Positions 47,590 to 59,307 of a stretch of DNA of 64,000 nt are shown here, piece by piece. Positions within the stretch are counted from its first letter, which is position 1, and every line of letters begins with the position of its first letter. Position numbers and translations under genes: made by a program. Below the pieces are notes generated by a model. It saw only the letters and a list, made by a program, of their open reading frames with translations, ran no database searches and was not told where the DNA came from. The DNA is from Trichopria drosophilae (Eukaryota > Arthropoda > Insecta > Hymenoptera > Diapriidae): the NCBI GenBank assembly GCA_030407085.1, contig CM059585.1, forward strand, positions 96,504,501-96,568,500. Direction: 5' to 3'.

Positions 47590-48182
47590 GTTAGTTTTAA
47601 TTCTCGTACAATTATATAAAATTTAAAAAAAAACAGTAGCATTATTTCTAGTGGTTTTTCGTTGTTCGATTTTTCGGTTTTTCTATTGAATAATGAGAAG
47701 TATAAAAGATAATTTCTAAATGTAATATAGTATATTTTGGTTATTGTATTACTTGAAGGGCGACATCTAATTTAATTGTGAGGTCACGAGCAAAAATTAC
47801 TTATTTTCGTAAATAATATGCAAAACACTGTAGCGTTCGAAGTTGATGAAACATTTCAATTGGTCGGCTTGATCTTCTATCTATGGAGTACGAAAGTATA
47901 TTTGAAATTCAGGATGTCAGAAAATGTTTCGGTTTTTCAGAATTTTTACAAAATACCAAAATTTCTAGTTACAATGAAAAATTTAGAAATGTTTTAAGAG
48001 AAGTTTAGTAATTCTTTGGAAAGATCTTTAAGTTTTCAATAATAAAATAGTCGACGTTAATTTTCATCGTATTTTATTGGTTTTTACTGAGGTTTCTTCA
48101 AGTACAATTGTCATGTTGAACCTGTATGCAAAGGATGCTCGATGCGAAACTTTTTCATTGTAATATTGTATGGGAATTTCAG

Positions 48183-48395
48183 GGCTTCCGGTAGGACCTC
48201 CTAGTCAACTCCCACGTCCCACGACGACGATGAGCGCCCCGACAACGCCTTCGGTTCCCACAGCCGGAAATATCACACCTCCTAGCAGCTTACCAGCGAC
48301 TCCTATGACGGCTACCCCGTCCATGAATCTGGCGACTTCCGGTTCAGAAGAGTCCACCAGCATTGATCCGAGTTATAATTCGATACTGGAACAAG
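48183..48395 (+). CDS. Tab2: TAB2 homologue, exon 4 (linker)
   Basis: Acceptor TGGGAATTTCAG, donor GAACAAG|GTAAGT, phase 1 at both ends (213 nt). The product is Pro/Thr/Ser-rich (PRPTTTMSAPTTPSVPTAG) and ends SIDPSYNSILEQ, which leads straight into the coiled coil of the next exon. The following intron is 10.9 kb and full of repeats. Confidence 0.87.
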
Positions 48396-49360
48396 GTAAG
48401 TCCTCGATAACAACAATTTTACCAGTTTTAAGACAATTAGGTTGATTAAATTTTTTTTGAAAAATTTATTCCTGCATAAATCAGAACCAACTATTCTATC
48501 AATACCAAAATAGTTGTGAACCTACATAGATTCATTGTCTGTAATTCATTTGAATACTTTAAATTGATTCACATTTGTTAAAATAAATTAATTAAAATAA
48601 ATTAGACATACAATGTTATTTAAGTGTGTATTTTAATTTGACAACCAGCAGGAATCGTTTATCGAAACTTTAACATTACGGACTTAATGTGCACTGAAAA
48701 CAAAAATATTTAAACATGACAAACGGGGCAGTTTGACAATATTTCCGTTACTTAAGTTTATAATTTTTGATAAAAAGCATACAAATATTAATAACAAACT
48801 TAGCCTACTAAAAATCTATCAAATAATTGTAATTTGAACAGAACAGTTTTAAAGTAGATACAGTCTATTAAACGTAAAAGAGCGATTAAATTTCGAAATC
48901 GTAAAATTAAAAATTATATTTTTGTTATATTATTAAAAATACTTGTGAATAATTTCAAAGCTGCGTGGTTCATCAGTATTTTGTTCAGTTTATAACTTGG
49001 TCGAAAATGGTGCAAGATGTACTGAACTTTTTTTTGTAAGTAGCACAAAATTTTCTTAAAAAATTGAGTGTGAACTCTCATCTAAAATTAATAGGTAAAA
49101 TATAAATAACGCTGGAATTAGACGAGAACTCTCCGTGACTTTTTTAAAGGAAATGTTGTGCTCTACAAAAAAAGGTTAAGTATTGTTTTAATTAATTTTA
49201 TACCGTTTTCGATACGGCAGTCATAAACTGAAAAAAATGATTTTTTACTTTTAACGACCTTTACAAAGGATATAAATAACCACAACGCTACTTTTGATAG
49301 TGATCATTCCTTTTTATTTAAGGGCACATATTTTTTTTAGCCATCAAAACATTTTGAAAG

Positions 49361-49496
49361 ATTTTTCGAAAAAAATGAGGACCAAAGTGGAAAGATGCGA
49401 TGCTCTCAGAGCATTCGACCAGCAATTGAAAGGTCCCGAGTTCAATTCCCGGCTCATCGAATCTTTCCACTTTGATCCTCATTTTTTTACGAAAAT
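49361..49496. mobile_element. Hairpin element with tRNA-like core
   Basis: Arms of about 42 bp (49361-49402 and 49454-49496) are almost perfect inverted repeats (AAAAAAATGAGGA(C/T)CAAAGT then GGAAAGAT(G/T)CGATG). The loop has a tRNA-like order on the + strand: GCTC/GAGC D-stem, TTCGA/TTGAA anticodon stem with a 7-nt loop, and a T-arm with four of five pairs (CCGAG-TTCAATT-CCCGG). Homologous to the relic at 4690-4756. Confidence 0.6.
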
Positions 49497-50489
49497 CTTA
49501 AAATAACCCAACCTTAACATTGTTTCCTTCATACAAAAATTCACAAAAATTGTGAATTTTTGTATTCAAATTTCTAGTATTTCTGATATGCGGACGGGTT
49601 TCTAGTGCTTTGTTTTATTTGCATAAGACTATAATCACAAATCAATATTATTATAAATGGTTTTGATTCTCACTACTTGATGCAATTGAATATAAATTGA
49701 CTGCCTATTATTCTTTTTCGACTCTTCTCATCCATTTTTACTCCTCTTTACTCTTTTTATACCACTCATATCTTTCTACATTACATTTTTTGGTAAAAAC
49801 ACATTGCGTGTAGCAACAATTTACTGTATGAAATAATTGAATATAGATTCATTTCTTTTCATCCTTCTTACATTTTTTACCTCTCTTTATCCCTTTTACC
49901 GCTTTACAACATTTTCTACCTTTCATGTACCGCTTATGGTTTCAGATTCAATTAAAAAAAATACGTCATTTTGTATGTATTGTAACAGAAAAGTTGCATT
50001 TTGAATTTATACTGCTTTTCATATCAGATTTGGATTTAGCGTAAAAAAATATATCGAAAACATACGTTTGCAGTTTCAAATACTTAAAAATTCAATTTCG
50101 CGGCTGAAGGAGTGAATTACTCCTACAGCAACTCTTTGAATTATAACAACCCGGTGAAATTATAACAGATACTATTTTTATGTGTAAATTATCTTATTTG
50201 TATGTTATTTATTTATTTATTATTTATCTGGGGGAAATGTCTTTTTTACACAATTGTTGTCATATTATTAATCGTAATATTTTGCGAGAGCTGCAGATCG
50301 ACTTACGAAGTTGGCGCCATACTTCACATTTGTGTATGAAATGTAGGACTGCAGAAACCTACACCAAGTACAGCAGCGGTCATGAGTCGATTTCCGACAG
50401 ATAAACAATATTTTCGAAACGTAAATAAACAATGTGGCTCGTCTTACCAAGAGCGCGCTGCTGCTTGAAAACGAAATCGAAAAATTGTT

Positions 50490-50580
50490 CACAGGACGGG
50501 GATCGAAGTCACGACCTACGACCAGGGTACGGAAACGGCAATGTTAAATTTCCCAACGCTTAAGCTCGGCGCATCTAGCG
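50490..50580 (-). pseudogene. tRNA B-box-like fragment
   Basis: The minus strand reads GACTTCGATCCCCGTCC after GTCGTAGGTC, similar to a tRNA T-arm. The remainder is unrecognisable. CpG-richer than its surroundings. Confidence 0.25.
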
Positions 50581-50698
50581 CCAGCTACGCAGAGTACCGC
50601 TGTTTGTGGAACTAAACACGTCCGCCTGTACATCTCACGTACACCATTAAAATTGATTCCAAAATATAACCACAAGCGTGCTCTAGGTGTTTAAAGTT

Positions 50699-51640
50699 GC
50701 CGATTACAGGGTAAGGGTAGCGCGCCCCGTGGTTTTTTATAATTTTCAAAAGATTGCGTCCTTCGGGTGCTTAAGGTCGCCGATTACGAAGTGCACGTAC
50801 CGATCTCCACAGTTTTTGATATTGTCATGTAGAATGATTACTCTAAGTATTTAGGGTTGCCGATTACGAAGTGTAGGTAGTGCGCTCCGTAATTTTCATA
50901 AGTTCTAACAATACATGTGTTTTGGATCCCCGATTACCGAGCTCAGGTGGCGCCATCCATAGGTTTTGATCTTATCGTGCGTAGAATACTTACTCCAGAT
51001 CTTTCAGGTCGCCATTTACGGAGTGTAAGTAATGCGCTCAGTATTTTTTTTTTAATATTATTTCAAAAACCTGCCCTAAATGTACAGGACCATCGTCCTT
51101 GAGGTCAAACTTCAAGGTCAAATCATTTTTTAAGGTCAAATCATTTTTCAAGCTCGAATTTTTTTTTCAAGGTCAAATTTTTTTCAAGGTCGAATTTTTT
51201 TTCAAGGTCAAATTTTTTTCAAGGTCGAATTTTTTTTCAAGGTCAAATTTTGTTTGACCTTGAAATGACCTTCACAATTGTTCCCGAGATCAAATGGATT
51301 TGACCTTGAAGTTTGACCTCAAGGATAATGATCCCGAACACCTGGTACAGGTTTTGGAAATAACATAACGAAAACCTATGGAGCACGCTATCTCTACTCT
51401 ATAATCGACGACCCTGAACAACTGGAACAAGGGCTCTGCAAGACAAGTTCGAAAACTGTGGAGCGCACTACCTATACTCCTTAATCGGTGACCTTCGACA
51501 TCTGGACAATATTTTCCAGTAAAAATGATGAAAAACTGTAGCACGCACTACCTACGCCTCATAATCGGCGACCCCAAACGCCTACAGTACGTATTGTGCA
51601 AGATAATTTAAAAAGAAAATGTGGGACGAGCTACCTAAAC
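50699..51640. mobile_element. Foldback element built of 80-bp units
   Basis: The left arm has about five units starting GCCGATTAC at 50699, 50779, 50859, 50929 (diverged) and 51011. The right arm has reverse-complement units (TAATCGGCGAC-like) at about 51402, 51482 and 51562, again 80 bp apart. Each unit contains a GTAGGTAGTGCGCTCC(G/A)-like block. The arms meet at a GGTCAAA minisatellite and the inverted pair GAGGTCAAACTTCAAGGTCA / TGACCTTGAAGTTTGACCTC. Tandem subrepeats inside long inverted arms are the pattern of foldback (FB-like) elements. Confidence 0.7.
51105..51280 (+). repeat. TCAAGGTCAAATTTTTT minisatellite
   Basis: About eight units of 16-21 bp alternating TCAAGGTCAAA and TCAAGGTCGAA with T runs, at the centre of the 80-bp-unit foldback. 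AGGTCA is also the nuclear-receptor half-site; whether that matters is unknown. Confidence 0.85.
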
Positions 51641-51899
51641 CACGAGGTCCCCGAGATCAGCTACCTCAAACACGGTACGTATTTTGCAGCCTGAAATCTC
51701 CTGCCCCCATCCTGCATAAGTTCGACTCCAACGCCATCTACACACAATCCCGATATATCGGAACTAATTTAACGGCAAGCTCGGCCCCTATGCCCGTTTC
51801 TGTACCCTGCCTACGACTTTGTAATCCAGTGGATCCAGTGCATTGCTACCTGAGCCACGAAGCCGATGATCATTATATGATGAAAAAATAAAAATATAC

Positions 51900-52085
51900 C
51901 ATTGAAATAGTTATTTTTAACGCAATAGGAGTAAAATGTTTTTACGCCTCGATTTGCTAGCCCAAAATGCAAATTCGCTCCTCCGAGGACGTAACATTTA
52001 TTTTATGTCCCAGGAGGCGTGAATCAGGCATTTTACGCTCTCAAATGAGGGCGTAAAATTACCATTTTACGCGTACTGCATCAAA
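51900..52085. repeat. Palindromic GCGTAAAAT element
   Basis: AGTAAAATGTTTTTACGCC, GGACGTAACATTTATTTTATG and GAGGGCGTAAAATTACCATT give internal inverted words. Related to the family at 35.5, 40.3 and 63.8 kb. Confidence 0.5.
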
Positions 52086-52870
52086 AAAACAATTTTTTTC
52101 GAACTTAAAATTTTTAACATTGGCTGTTCCGTACAGAACCGGAAAACCACTAAAATCGGACACCCCCTTATCGACACTTGTGCAATCAATGATATAAGAT
52201 ACCTTTTGTACCGATTTTTTAAGGTGAATTTTCGTCTCAAAATCACAGCCCTCTATCTAGAGGTTAAGAAAATTCCTATACAAATGTTTAACAGTATACA
52301 ATAAACATTTAGACACGTTGCATATATTATAATTCATAACCACTTGAGTGGTAATGGATCATTGATGTACATTTTAAAGTATTTTTGACAATTTTGAACT
52401 CATTTGAGTTGTGATTGATGGAGTTGATTGCAGAATCTGATGTCAAAATGGTAATGGTATCGTATACTATTTTTCCTATTAAGTGCGCAAAGTTCGACAC
52501 CTATATACAACATTTAAAGTGGTGGTGCAAGGGCAGTGGAGAAGGGGGGTTCGGGAGGCTTTGCCCCCCCCCCCTCCCCGACCCAAAACAGTATTTGCAA
52601 ATGCTTTTGTAATAAATAGACTAAATTTAGAAAAATATATATATATATTTAATATAATTATATATATAATACATTATTTATTATCATTATTACTGTTAAT
52701 TGTTATTAATATTAATTATTACAATGCAATTAATTGAAATTATTATTTGCATTCGCGTTTACGGGTATATTTTCAGTACTATTTTAGAATTTTAGATAAA
52801 ATTAACCTACGATTATCGTTTTTCGTACTGAAGAACAGGGATTGAAAAGTAAAACAATAGTATATTACTC

Positions 52871-52985
52871 AACGAGGAAGGGTAAAATAAAGAATGCCTC
52901 AGACTACATGTTTTTCACCCTCGGCTTCACCTCGGGTAAAAATTACACGCAGCCTGAGACATTCTTTTTTACTTCCCGAGGGAAG
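52871..52985. mobile_element. Short inverted-repeat element, about 115 bp
   Basis: AAAATAAAGAATGCCTCAGA on the left pairs with TCTGAGACATTCTTTTTTAC-like sequence on the right (CCTGAGACATTCTTTTTTAC). CGAGGAAGGG / CCCGAGGG extend the ends. Confidence 0.55.
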
Positions 52986-53632
52986 TATACGATTTTTCTT
53001 CATGACAGGGAGGAAAAGAAGTAACTATCCTCCCGCTTGCGGTAAAGTGTGGGAAAGTGGCTCTTTACACACGCAAATACGTGCGCAAAATCGAACTTTG
53101 CGCACTATAATAGGAAAAATTAAAAATTTCGGCTTCAATATGCCAGCAGTAAATTAGCAAAATTTATTCAAATATCGCTGAATACCGCTGTAGATTTTAA
53201 AAGTAAACATTGGCCAATTCAGAATTGCGATTAGCTTAATTTTAAGTTTAGATGGTAAAATTATATGGTAAATACTGTAGGAAAGGGTGAGATGAGGAGG
53301 AAACTGTGAAAGGATTCAGATTTTATTTTTTTCTATGTTTTTTTTTATATTATATTGTATTAAGTTGCAGTTCACTGATTTTCGACTTAGGTATTGGCCT
53401 TTGCCACTTTTGCCACTTTCCTTTAAAAAAAAACACCTAACATAGTTATTACCAATAAATCTTGCGACGAGTCGATTAGTACGGATCATTTTAAATGATC
53501 AGCGTTTGAACAATCGAAATTAACATTTTAATTATCGTCTTCTTCACGAGTGTGCAATGGACTACATTTGTCAATTAAAAAATACAATTTCATATCACAT
53601 ATGTCAGGAGGAAGACGTTGGTACTCAAAGTG

Positions 53633-54423
53633 TTAACCGTTTGAAGCAGGCATTTTTTTACGTGGAATAATAGCTGAAATCTGTTACTCGAGGGGTTGCT
53701 GATTCCGAATTTGGACTCAAAATTCGATTTTCAAAATTCACGATGGCGGATCCAATATGCCGGTCCAAATTCGTAAAAGATTACTTGATCGAAATGAAAA
53801 TGAATACTCGACGGTGTTCGGCATGGGCGTCCGCAGGATTATTTTCAGGGGGAGGCAAAATTAAATATACGACTATATGATAATGGAAGTTACATAGACT
53901 AATAAATATACATTGTCGGGCCAGGGGGTGACAACTGCCCCCTCTTGCCCCTCCCTGTGGACGCCCTTGGTGTTCGGGATCGCTGAGTACGAATCTATAC
54001 ACAGATTTTCAAAATTCCAGATGTTGGATCCAGTATGGTGGATCATATTTGTAAAAAGTGACTTAATCGAGGCTTAACTGGGTAGTAAGGGGTTTTGGAA
54101 GTTGTTGATTAAAGCTTGGCCTCAGATTTTCAAAATTCAAGATGGCGGATCCAATATGACGGGAGAATGTTAACAGTTACTTGCTCCATATGAAAATGGG
54201 TATTTAGGTGTACTGGGAGTCCAACTATGAAATTTGGAACTGACATTGGACTAATTCTTACACATTGTTCGTTATTATAAACAATGTAATACAATAATTA
54301 TAAATAAATATTAATTTATTTGCCTTAACTCTCCTAAATCCCTTCGATGTTATCGAAGTAATACAGACAAAATTTGCACTAAAATTCAATTTGAATCAAC
54401 CGAAAAATAATTCAAAGGGTTAA
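53633..54423. mobile_element. ATGGCGG-family element with TTAA ends
   Basis: TTAA at 53633-53636 and 54420-54423. The ends read CC(G/C)TTTGAA and TTCAAAGGG, as expected for TTAA-targeting elements. Inside are three or more modules of ATGGCGGATCCAATATG(A/C)CGG about 150 bp apart, not counting the nested insertion. It lies in TAB2 intron 4. Confidence 0.65.
53822..53969. mobile_element. 148-bp hAT-like MITE nested in the ATGGCGG element
   Basis: Ends CATGGGCGTCCGCAGG and CCTGTGGACGCCCTTG form the inverted repeat CA(T/A)GGGCGTCC(G/A)CAGG. Flanked by direct repeats GTGTTCGG (53814-53821 and 53970-53977). Removing it restores the host repeat text, proving insertion after the host element. Confidence 0.85.
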
Positions 54424-55383
54424 TAGTAATTTAGATTACTAGAAATTTAAGGATTGTAAATTTCACTTGTGTTCTGAACATCCAAAATGACCAGTACTGA
54501 CCAACTCGTCGAAAGATTTAATATGGATAATTCTAATCACTAGTCATTTGATTAACTTTATAGGTATCGACTAATCTTTGTTTTTCATGCAGGCAGACAC
54601 ATAGTCGCGATTCCGTCGACTATTCGAGAACGATATTTACGCATTCCGGTCCCACGCCCGGCTATACTTAGCAGCCACTGTTTCGAATAGGTTGACCACC
54701 TGATTCTGAATAATTCCCCTTCTCAGACTTAGTGGGCGGTAGAAAACGACAATTTTTTAAATTTGAGTAGGTGATAAGTTACGGATTACCCCATATTTCG
54801 CAAATAATCATTTGGAGTCCCATACATGTAATTCATTCAAAAATACGTCTGATACCTTAGAGATATGTTAGATAATACAAATTCAGGCAGTATAAGACGT
54901 AGTTGCCATTAGCTGTGTTAGCCATTATTATAAATTCAGTTGTACTTCTTTAAAATACTTTTAAAGTTATAAAGGCAGTCGACAATGTTTCAAATTATAG
55001 TATTTTAAATAATTAAGTTGTGATTATTATCTTCGAACTAATAGAATACTTTAGAAATCATCAAATTTGTTCGTATACTTATTAAAAAAACACTTTTTAC
55101 TTCTCCATAGCTCGCGTTTGGTTGGAATTTGGCTATAGTGCTTCCCATTCCGTTCAAAAAATGTATTGTTAATTAAAGAAAATACAGCTTTGACGAAATA
55201 ACATTGTGTAACAGTTCTTTGTATTAAAAAGTGAATTTAACTAAAGTAAAAAGCATTGAGGAAATGGAATATTAACCCTTCGAATCACAGTGGACCAGAG
55301 AAACACCTTTTATCCGATGGGTTTTGTCGACTAAAAACCAGTTTCTAAAGTTTTGTAATTCGTGATTGAATTTTAACGTAGCT

Positions 55384-56645
55384 CACTGCAAAAACTTATT
55401 TTGAGACACTTTGACCTCACTTTTAAGACGTTTTTGGATGTCTTATAGAAAGGTTATAAGTGACTTCTTTTGAGACCTTAGCAGTGTCTTCAATCGCAAG
55501 GTACTGCTCGATAGTTGATACATAACCTAAAAGTGTTTGATATTTATGTGAAAATAGATCAACATTCGTGTTCTTTTTCCAATTTTCGGTCTAATTGCTT
55601 TGAGGACCTAATTAACCATTTGATTATATATCAGATTTCCGAACACGGTAATGATTTTGGTTGGAATCACATCAACCGAAAAACCGCACATCAACAGAAT
55701 AGGTTATGTAGTTTTTATCAAGACATCACTTCGAGTCGGTAGTTGCCGAATATTCACAAAGATACTCGAATGGCAATGTGTCTTCGATTTGCAAGTGTCT
55801 CAACGCATAAATGTCACAAAGTAGATAAAACGACTTAAATGTGGGGACACTTTTACTGTCTTCATTATATGCCTCAGATTATAAGACACAAAAATGTCTT
55901 ATTTATAACTAACACAGGTCAACATGGTTTTGTTGTTGGAAAGCTGTGGGTCATTAATATGGGATGCGCAGAATTCCATTACGACTTTTCTTCACCAAGA
56001 TACGACAATTTGAAATTACGATATACATGTAAACAAATTTACCTTGAAATGCTCTTGGAGAACAAGCTCAAGGTCAAATTCAATGTCATGAAACCTATAT
56101 AAATATAAAAAACGATATAAAATATGGATACCAATAACTAAAATCACGTTTCAGTATTGTGACTGTTTTTTTTATAACGTTAATAGAATATATCTGGTAA
56201 TTTCAAAATGGCCGTAACCTTATAAGAAAAAATCTTAGGTGATCGAATAAAACCTCATTTTGAAGAGTAAAGGGAGTACTGAAAGATGCAATAGAAGGCC
56301 AAAAAAATTGTTGCGTCATGTACGTAACCTCAAACATAGCAAAATAACGCGTTTTTCGAGTACATGACCTCAAATATCTCAAAAACCTGACGTGATGGAT
56401 CGATTCTGACTTCGAGTTTGGATTCTACGCATAAAATTACGTCGGAAGTAACCCACAGCTTCCCAACAACATCCAAGACCCTCTTTTTTGTAGACCTGTG
56501 TAATCGATAGACGCAATTAATGTATCAAATTTTGAGACACTTACTGACGAAGATACATATATTAAGACGTTTATTCTGAAAAGACATTTTTGAAGCGTCT
56601 AATGCCTTCAAATAAGACGTTTAGAAGACACGAGTTTTCGCAGTA
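55384..56645. mobile_element. 1.26 kb element with ACTGC(A/G)AAAACT ends
   Basis: Left end CACTGCAAAAACTTATTTTG. The reverse complement of the right end is TACTGCGAAAACTCGTGTCT. Internal inverted blocks also match: GTTGTTGGAAAGCTGTGGGT at 55930 and ACCCACAGCTTCCCAACAAC near 56451. Repeated AAGACGT and GACAC words. The open frames inside have no recognisable domain. Confidence 0.6.
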
Positions 56646-56649
56646 CTAT

Positions 56650-57274
56650 CAGGGCCGGATTAAGCCTTGATGGGCTCGCAGGCCATAAAAATTCGTGGGC
56701 CCCTCTTCCCTTTAACGACCTTTGATTAAGTTTCTCTATTTTTTATTTCAACAAATCAAATTTTGCGCACACTAAATGGAATAAATAATTAAGTGTAGAT
56801 CAATAAACAGATCAAGATAACAACTTAAAAATACCTGACCTATTCTTGAAAAAGGCAGCACAAATTTATATAATTATTAATTAATAAAACATACAAATAT
56901 AATATTTGAAAATATATAAACAATTATCAAAACGGAAAACATAATTTTTATATAATTTATTGTAATTTATTAACTATATTAAACGACTTAACATTTTTGA
57001 TAAGATAAACGTTACACTTATTATTAATTTAGTTGAAAAAAAACATTTAAATGTGTTTTTTTCTTAATTTTTTTGTTACGAAGACATGCAGAATATCCAC
57101 GAAGTCTATTTTACGTAATACATCATATTCTAATGCCATAATAGGCAGTGAGTTTAATCGATTTTGAATCATTGAAGAACGAAGACAATTTTTCAATAAT
57201 TTTAACTTCGAGTAGCTTCTTTCTCCAGTTGCATTGGTGATCATTAGACAGAGATACATTTTTAATGCCGTCAT
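56650..57274 (-). mobile_element. Truncated hAT transposon
   Basis: CAGGGCCGGATTAAG at 56650 is a typical terminal sequence of ZMYM1-like hAT elements. It is followed by noncoding DNA and, on the minus strand, the transposase C-terminus at 57047-57274. The other end is missing; the ATGGCGG and TTAA repeats begin soon after. Confidence 0.65.
57047..57274 (-). pseudogene. hAT transposase C-terminal remnant
   Basis: The 75-codon frame reads ITNATGERSYSKLKLLKNCL and RSSMIQNRLNSLPIMALE. This is the conserved C-terminal hAT dimerisation block (A-x-G-E-R-x-F/Y-S-K-L-K-x-I/L-K-x-x-L-R-S-x-M). It ends with the usual KKLRKKHI tail. The upstream catalytic and zinc-finger parts are gone, so it cannot be active. 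Confidence 0.75.
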
Positions 57275-57536
57275 AACATTAGGGGAACGTTGATTGTATC
57301 ATATTTTTTTAAATTAATTTGTAAGATCGCGATGCTGGTACTGTTTTATTATTTTCAAAATCTTCTAACTCTGACATAAAATACTTGAACTGAATCATTT
57401 CATCTCCAAATTCCAGCTCGACATCTCCGCTATCTTGGTTCCTCTATTTTGAATTTTGAAAATCTGAGATCGGATTCGTGATCAGCGACCTCAAAAACCC
57501 GGAATAACAAATCTCAGTTAGATTAACACATTAACG

Positions 57537-58310
57537 CCTGAGCGGACACTTTTTCGGCACGATTTTCAACGACATTATTTTCAATGTTAAGGCTTTGAAC
57601 AAAAATTGTGATTCATGAATTCTTAAGTAAAATTGTGTGCTCTTTCAGAATCCGTCATCAGAATTGACATACAATGCTTAGAAAATTAAATATGGCGGCT
57701 TGAAATTTTTAATTTTTTACTTTTATTAACCGATTTGTAATCAGCGACCTCGAAAACCCCCTGATACAAAATTTCATAAAAAATCGTTGTTTTGCAAAAT
57801 TTCGATCGGCCATATTGGATCCGCCATTTTGAATTTTTTAATTTTATCAACCGATTTGTAATCAGCGACCTCAAAGACAAACAATCATTTTTGAATATAA
57901 TTTTTTCAAGGTCATCCTATGCTCTAAAATCAATGTGGATCTCGTACTTAGTTTTTTAACGCATTGGCGGCCATTTTAATAATTCTGAGATGGTCTCAAA
58001 ATAATACAAAAAATGTATTCAAAAAGTACAACTATTTTGACCACTTATAGGGTTGGTTAGAACTGATAGCGTACAGATTTTCGTTATGAAAAAAATTGAC
58101 GAAAAAAATTAGACGCGTTTTTCTTTTTTGCATTCAAACCGCCATATTTAATTTTCTAAGCATTGTATGTCAATTCTGATGACGGATTCTGAAAGAGCAC
58201 AACATTTTACGTAAGAATTCATGAATCAGAATTTTTGTTCAAAGCCGCAACATTAAAAATAATGTCGTTGAAAATCGTGTCGAAAAAGTGTCCGCTCAGG
58301 CGTTAATGGG
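57537..58310. mobile_element. 774-bp TTAA element with about 175-bp inverted arms
   Basis: Flanked by TTAA at 57533-57536 and 58311-58314. The ends read C(A/C)CATTAACGCCTGAGCGG with long matched arms (57537-57705 and 58140-58310). The interior holds ATGGCGG-type modules (GCCATATTGGATCCGCCATT). piggyBac-like target and CCC end; non-autonomous. Confidence 0.75.
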
Positions 58311-58491
58311 TTAAGTAACTTTTTTCATTACGATCCGCCATCTTATATCCACCATTTTTAATTTTAAAACTCTGAGATCAGATTAGAAACAAATTTCAAC
58401 CGTTTTTCCACGTAGAGAAAAAAATTTTGCTTCAAAAGACTTTTAGCCGCCATATTGTATCCGTCATAGTTAATTTTGAAACGGTGACTTG

Positions 58492-59162
58492 AAGGTAGTT
58501 AGACCCCAGGATATAATATGTTAGCGAAAATATTTTAATAACACTTCCAGGCATAAAATTTTTATTATGCATGATATTGTGACAGAGTTTGAGCGTTATT
58601 TTTCTTGAAAAAAAATTGAAACTTGCAAAAATAATTTGATAACCAACTTTTCTTAGCGACTCAAATTTTCTTCTTATTTTCATTCAAAACTTTTCTAAAA
58701 ATGAATGGATTTCAATGAATGACAGCTTATTTTTTCAAGAAAAAGATTCTCTACAACTTCACCGAATGAATTTCTTGAATTTCTAAAACTAGGGTCAAAT
58801 ATCTCGAATTATTAAAAAAAAATATATATTATTTTTTAACTTTTCTGAATAATTTTAGTGATCAGGCAACAAAATTTGCAAAATTTATTCGGTGAAGTTG
58901 TAGAGAATCTTTTTCTCGAAAAAATAAGCCGTCATTCATTGAAATCCATTCATTTTTAGAAAAGTTTTGAATGAAAATAAGAAGAAAATTTGAGTCGCTA
59001 AGAAAAGTTGGTTAACAATTTATTTTTGCAAGTTTCAATTTTTTTTCAAGAATAATAATGCTTGAACTCTGTAACAATATCATGTATAATAAAACTTCAA
59101 TTCCTGGAAGTGCTATTAAATTATTTTCGCTAACATATGATATCTTGGGGTCTAGCTACCTT
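58492..59162. repeat. Large inverted repeat, two 279-bp arms
   Basis: Arms 58492-58770 and 58884-59162 are highly similar in inverted orientation (outer AAGGTAGTTAGACCCC / GGGGTCTAGCTACCTT; inner CTACAACTTCACCGAATGAA and its complement). The 113-bp AT-rich spacer makes a very stable hairpin in the pre-mRNA, 145 bp before TAB2 exon 5. No obvious target-site duplication. Confidence 0.85.
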
Positions 59163-59307
59163 AAGATTCATATTCGTTGACCCAAAAAACTATAAACATA
59201 AAGTTATTTAAAAATGTAGACATGATACATTACCAGCCAGGCACTTTTTTTTTTTACACAAATGATACATTCCCAGCGAAGTGGTTAATGAGTTTTTAAA
59301 CTTGCAG

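Larger units (their letters stand above)
48396..59307 (+). other. TAB2 intron 4, 10.9 kb, repeat-rich
   Basis: Holds the tRNA-like hairpin, the 80-bp-unit foldback, nested TTAA and hAT-like elements, a hAT transposase relic and two large inverted repeats. 48396-49360, about 49500-50100 and 54425-55380 show nothing I can support. No extra TAB2 exon is visible. Confidence 0.7.

Noticed and set aside
51619..51891. 90-codon frame with CNPVDPVHCYL, faintly like the DPV motif of DDHD lipid-binding proteins
   Set aside because: The similarity is limited to a few residues with no supporting context, and it lies at the edge of the foldback element.
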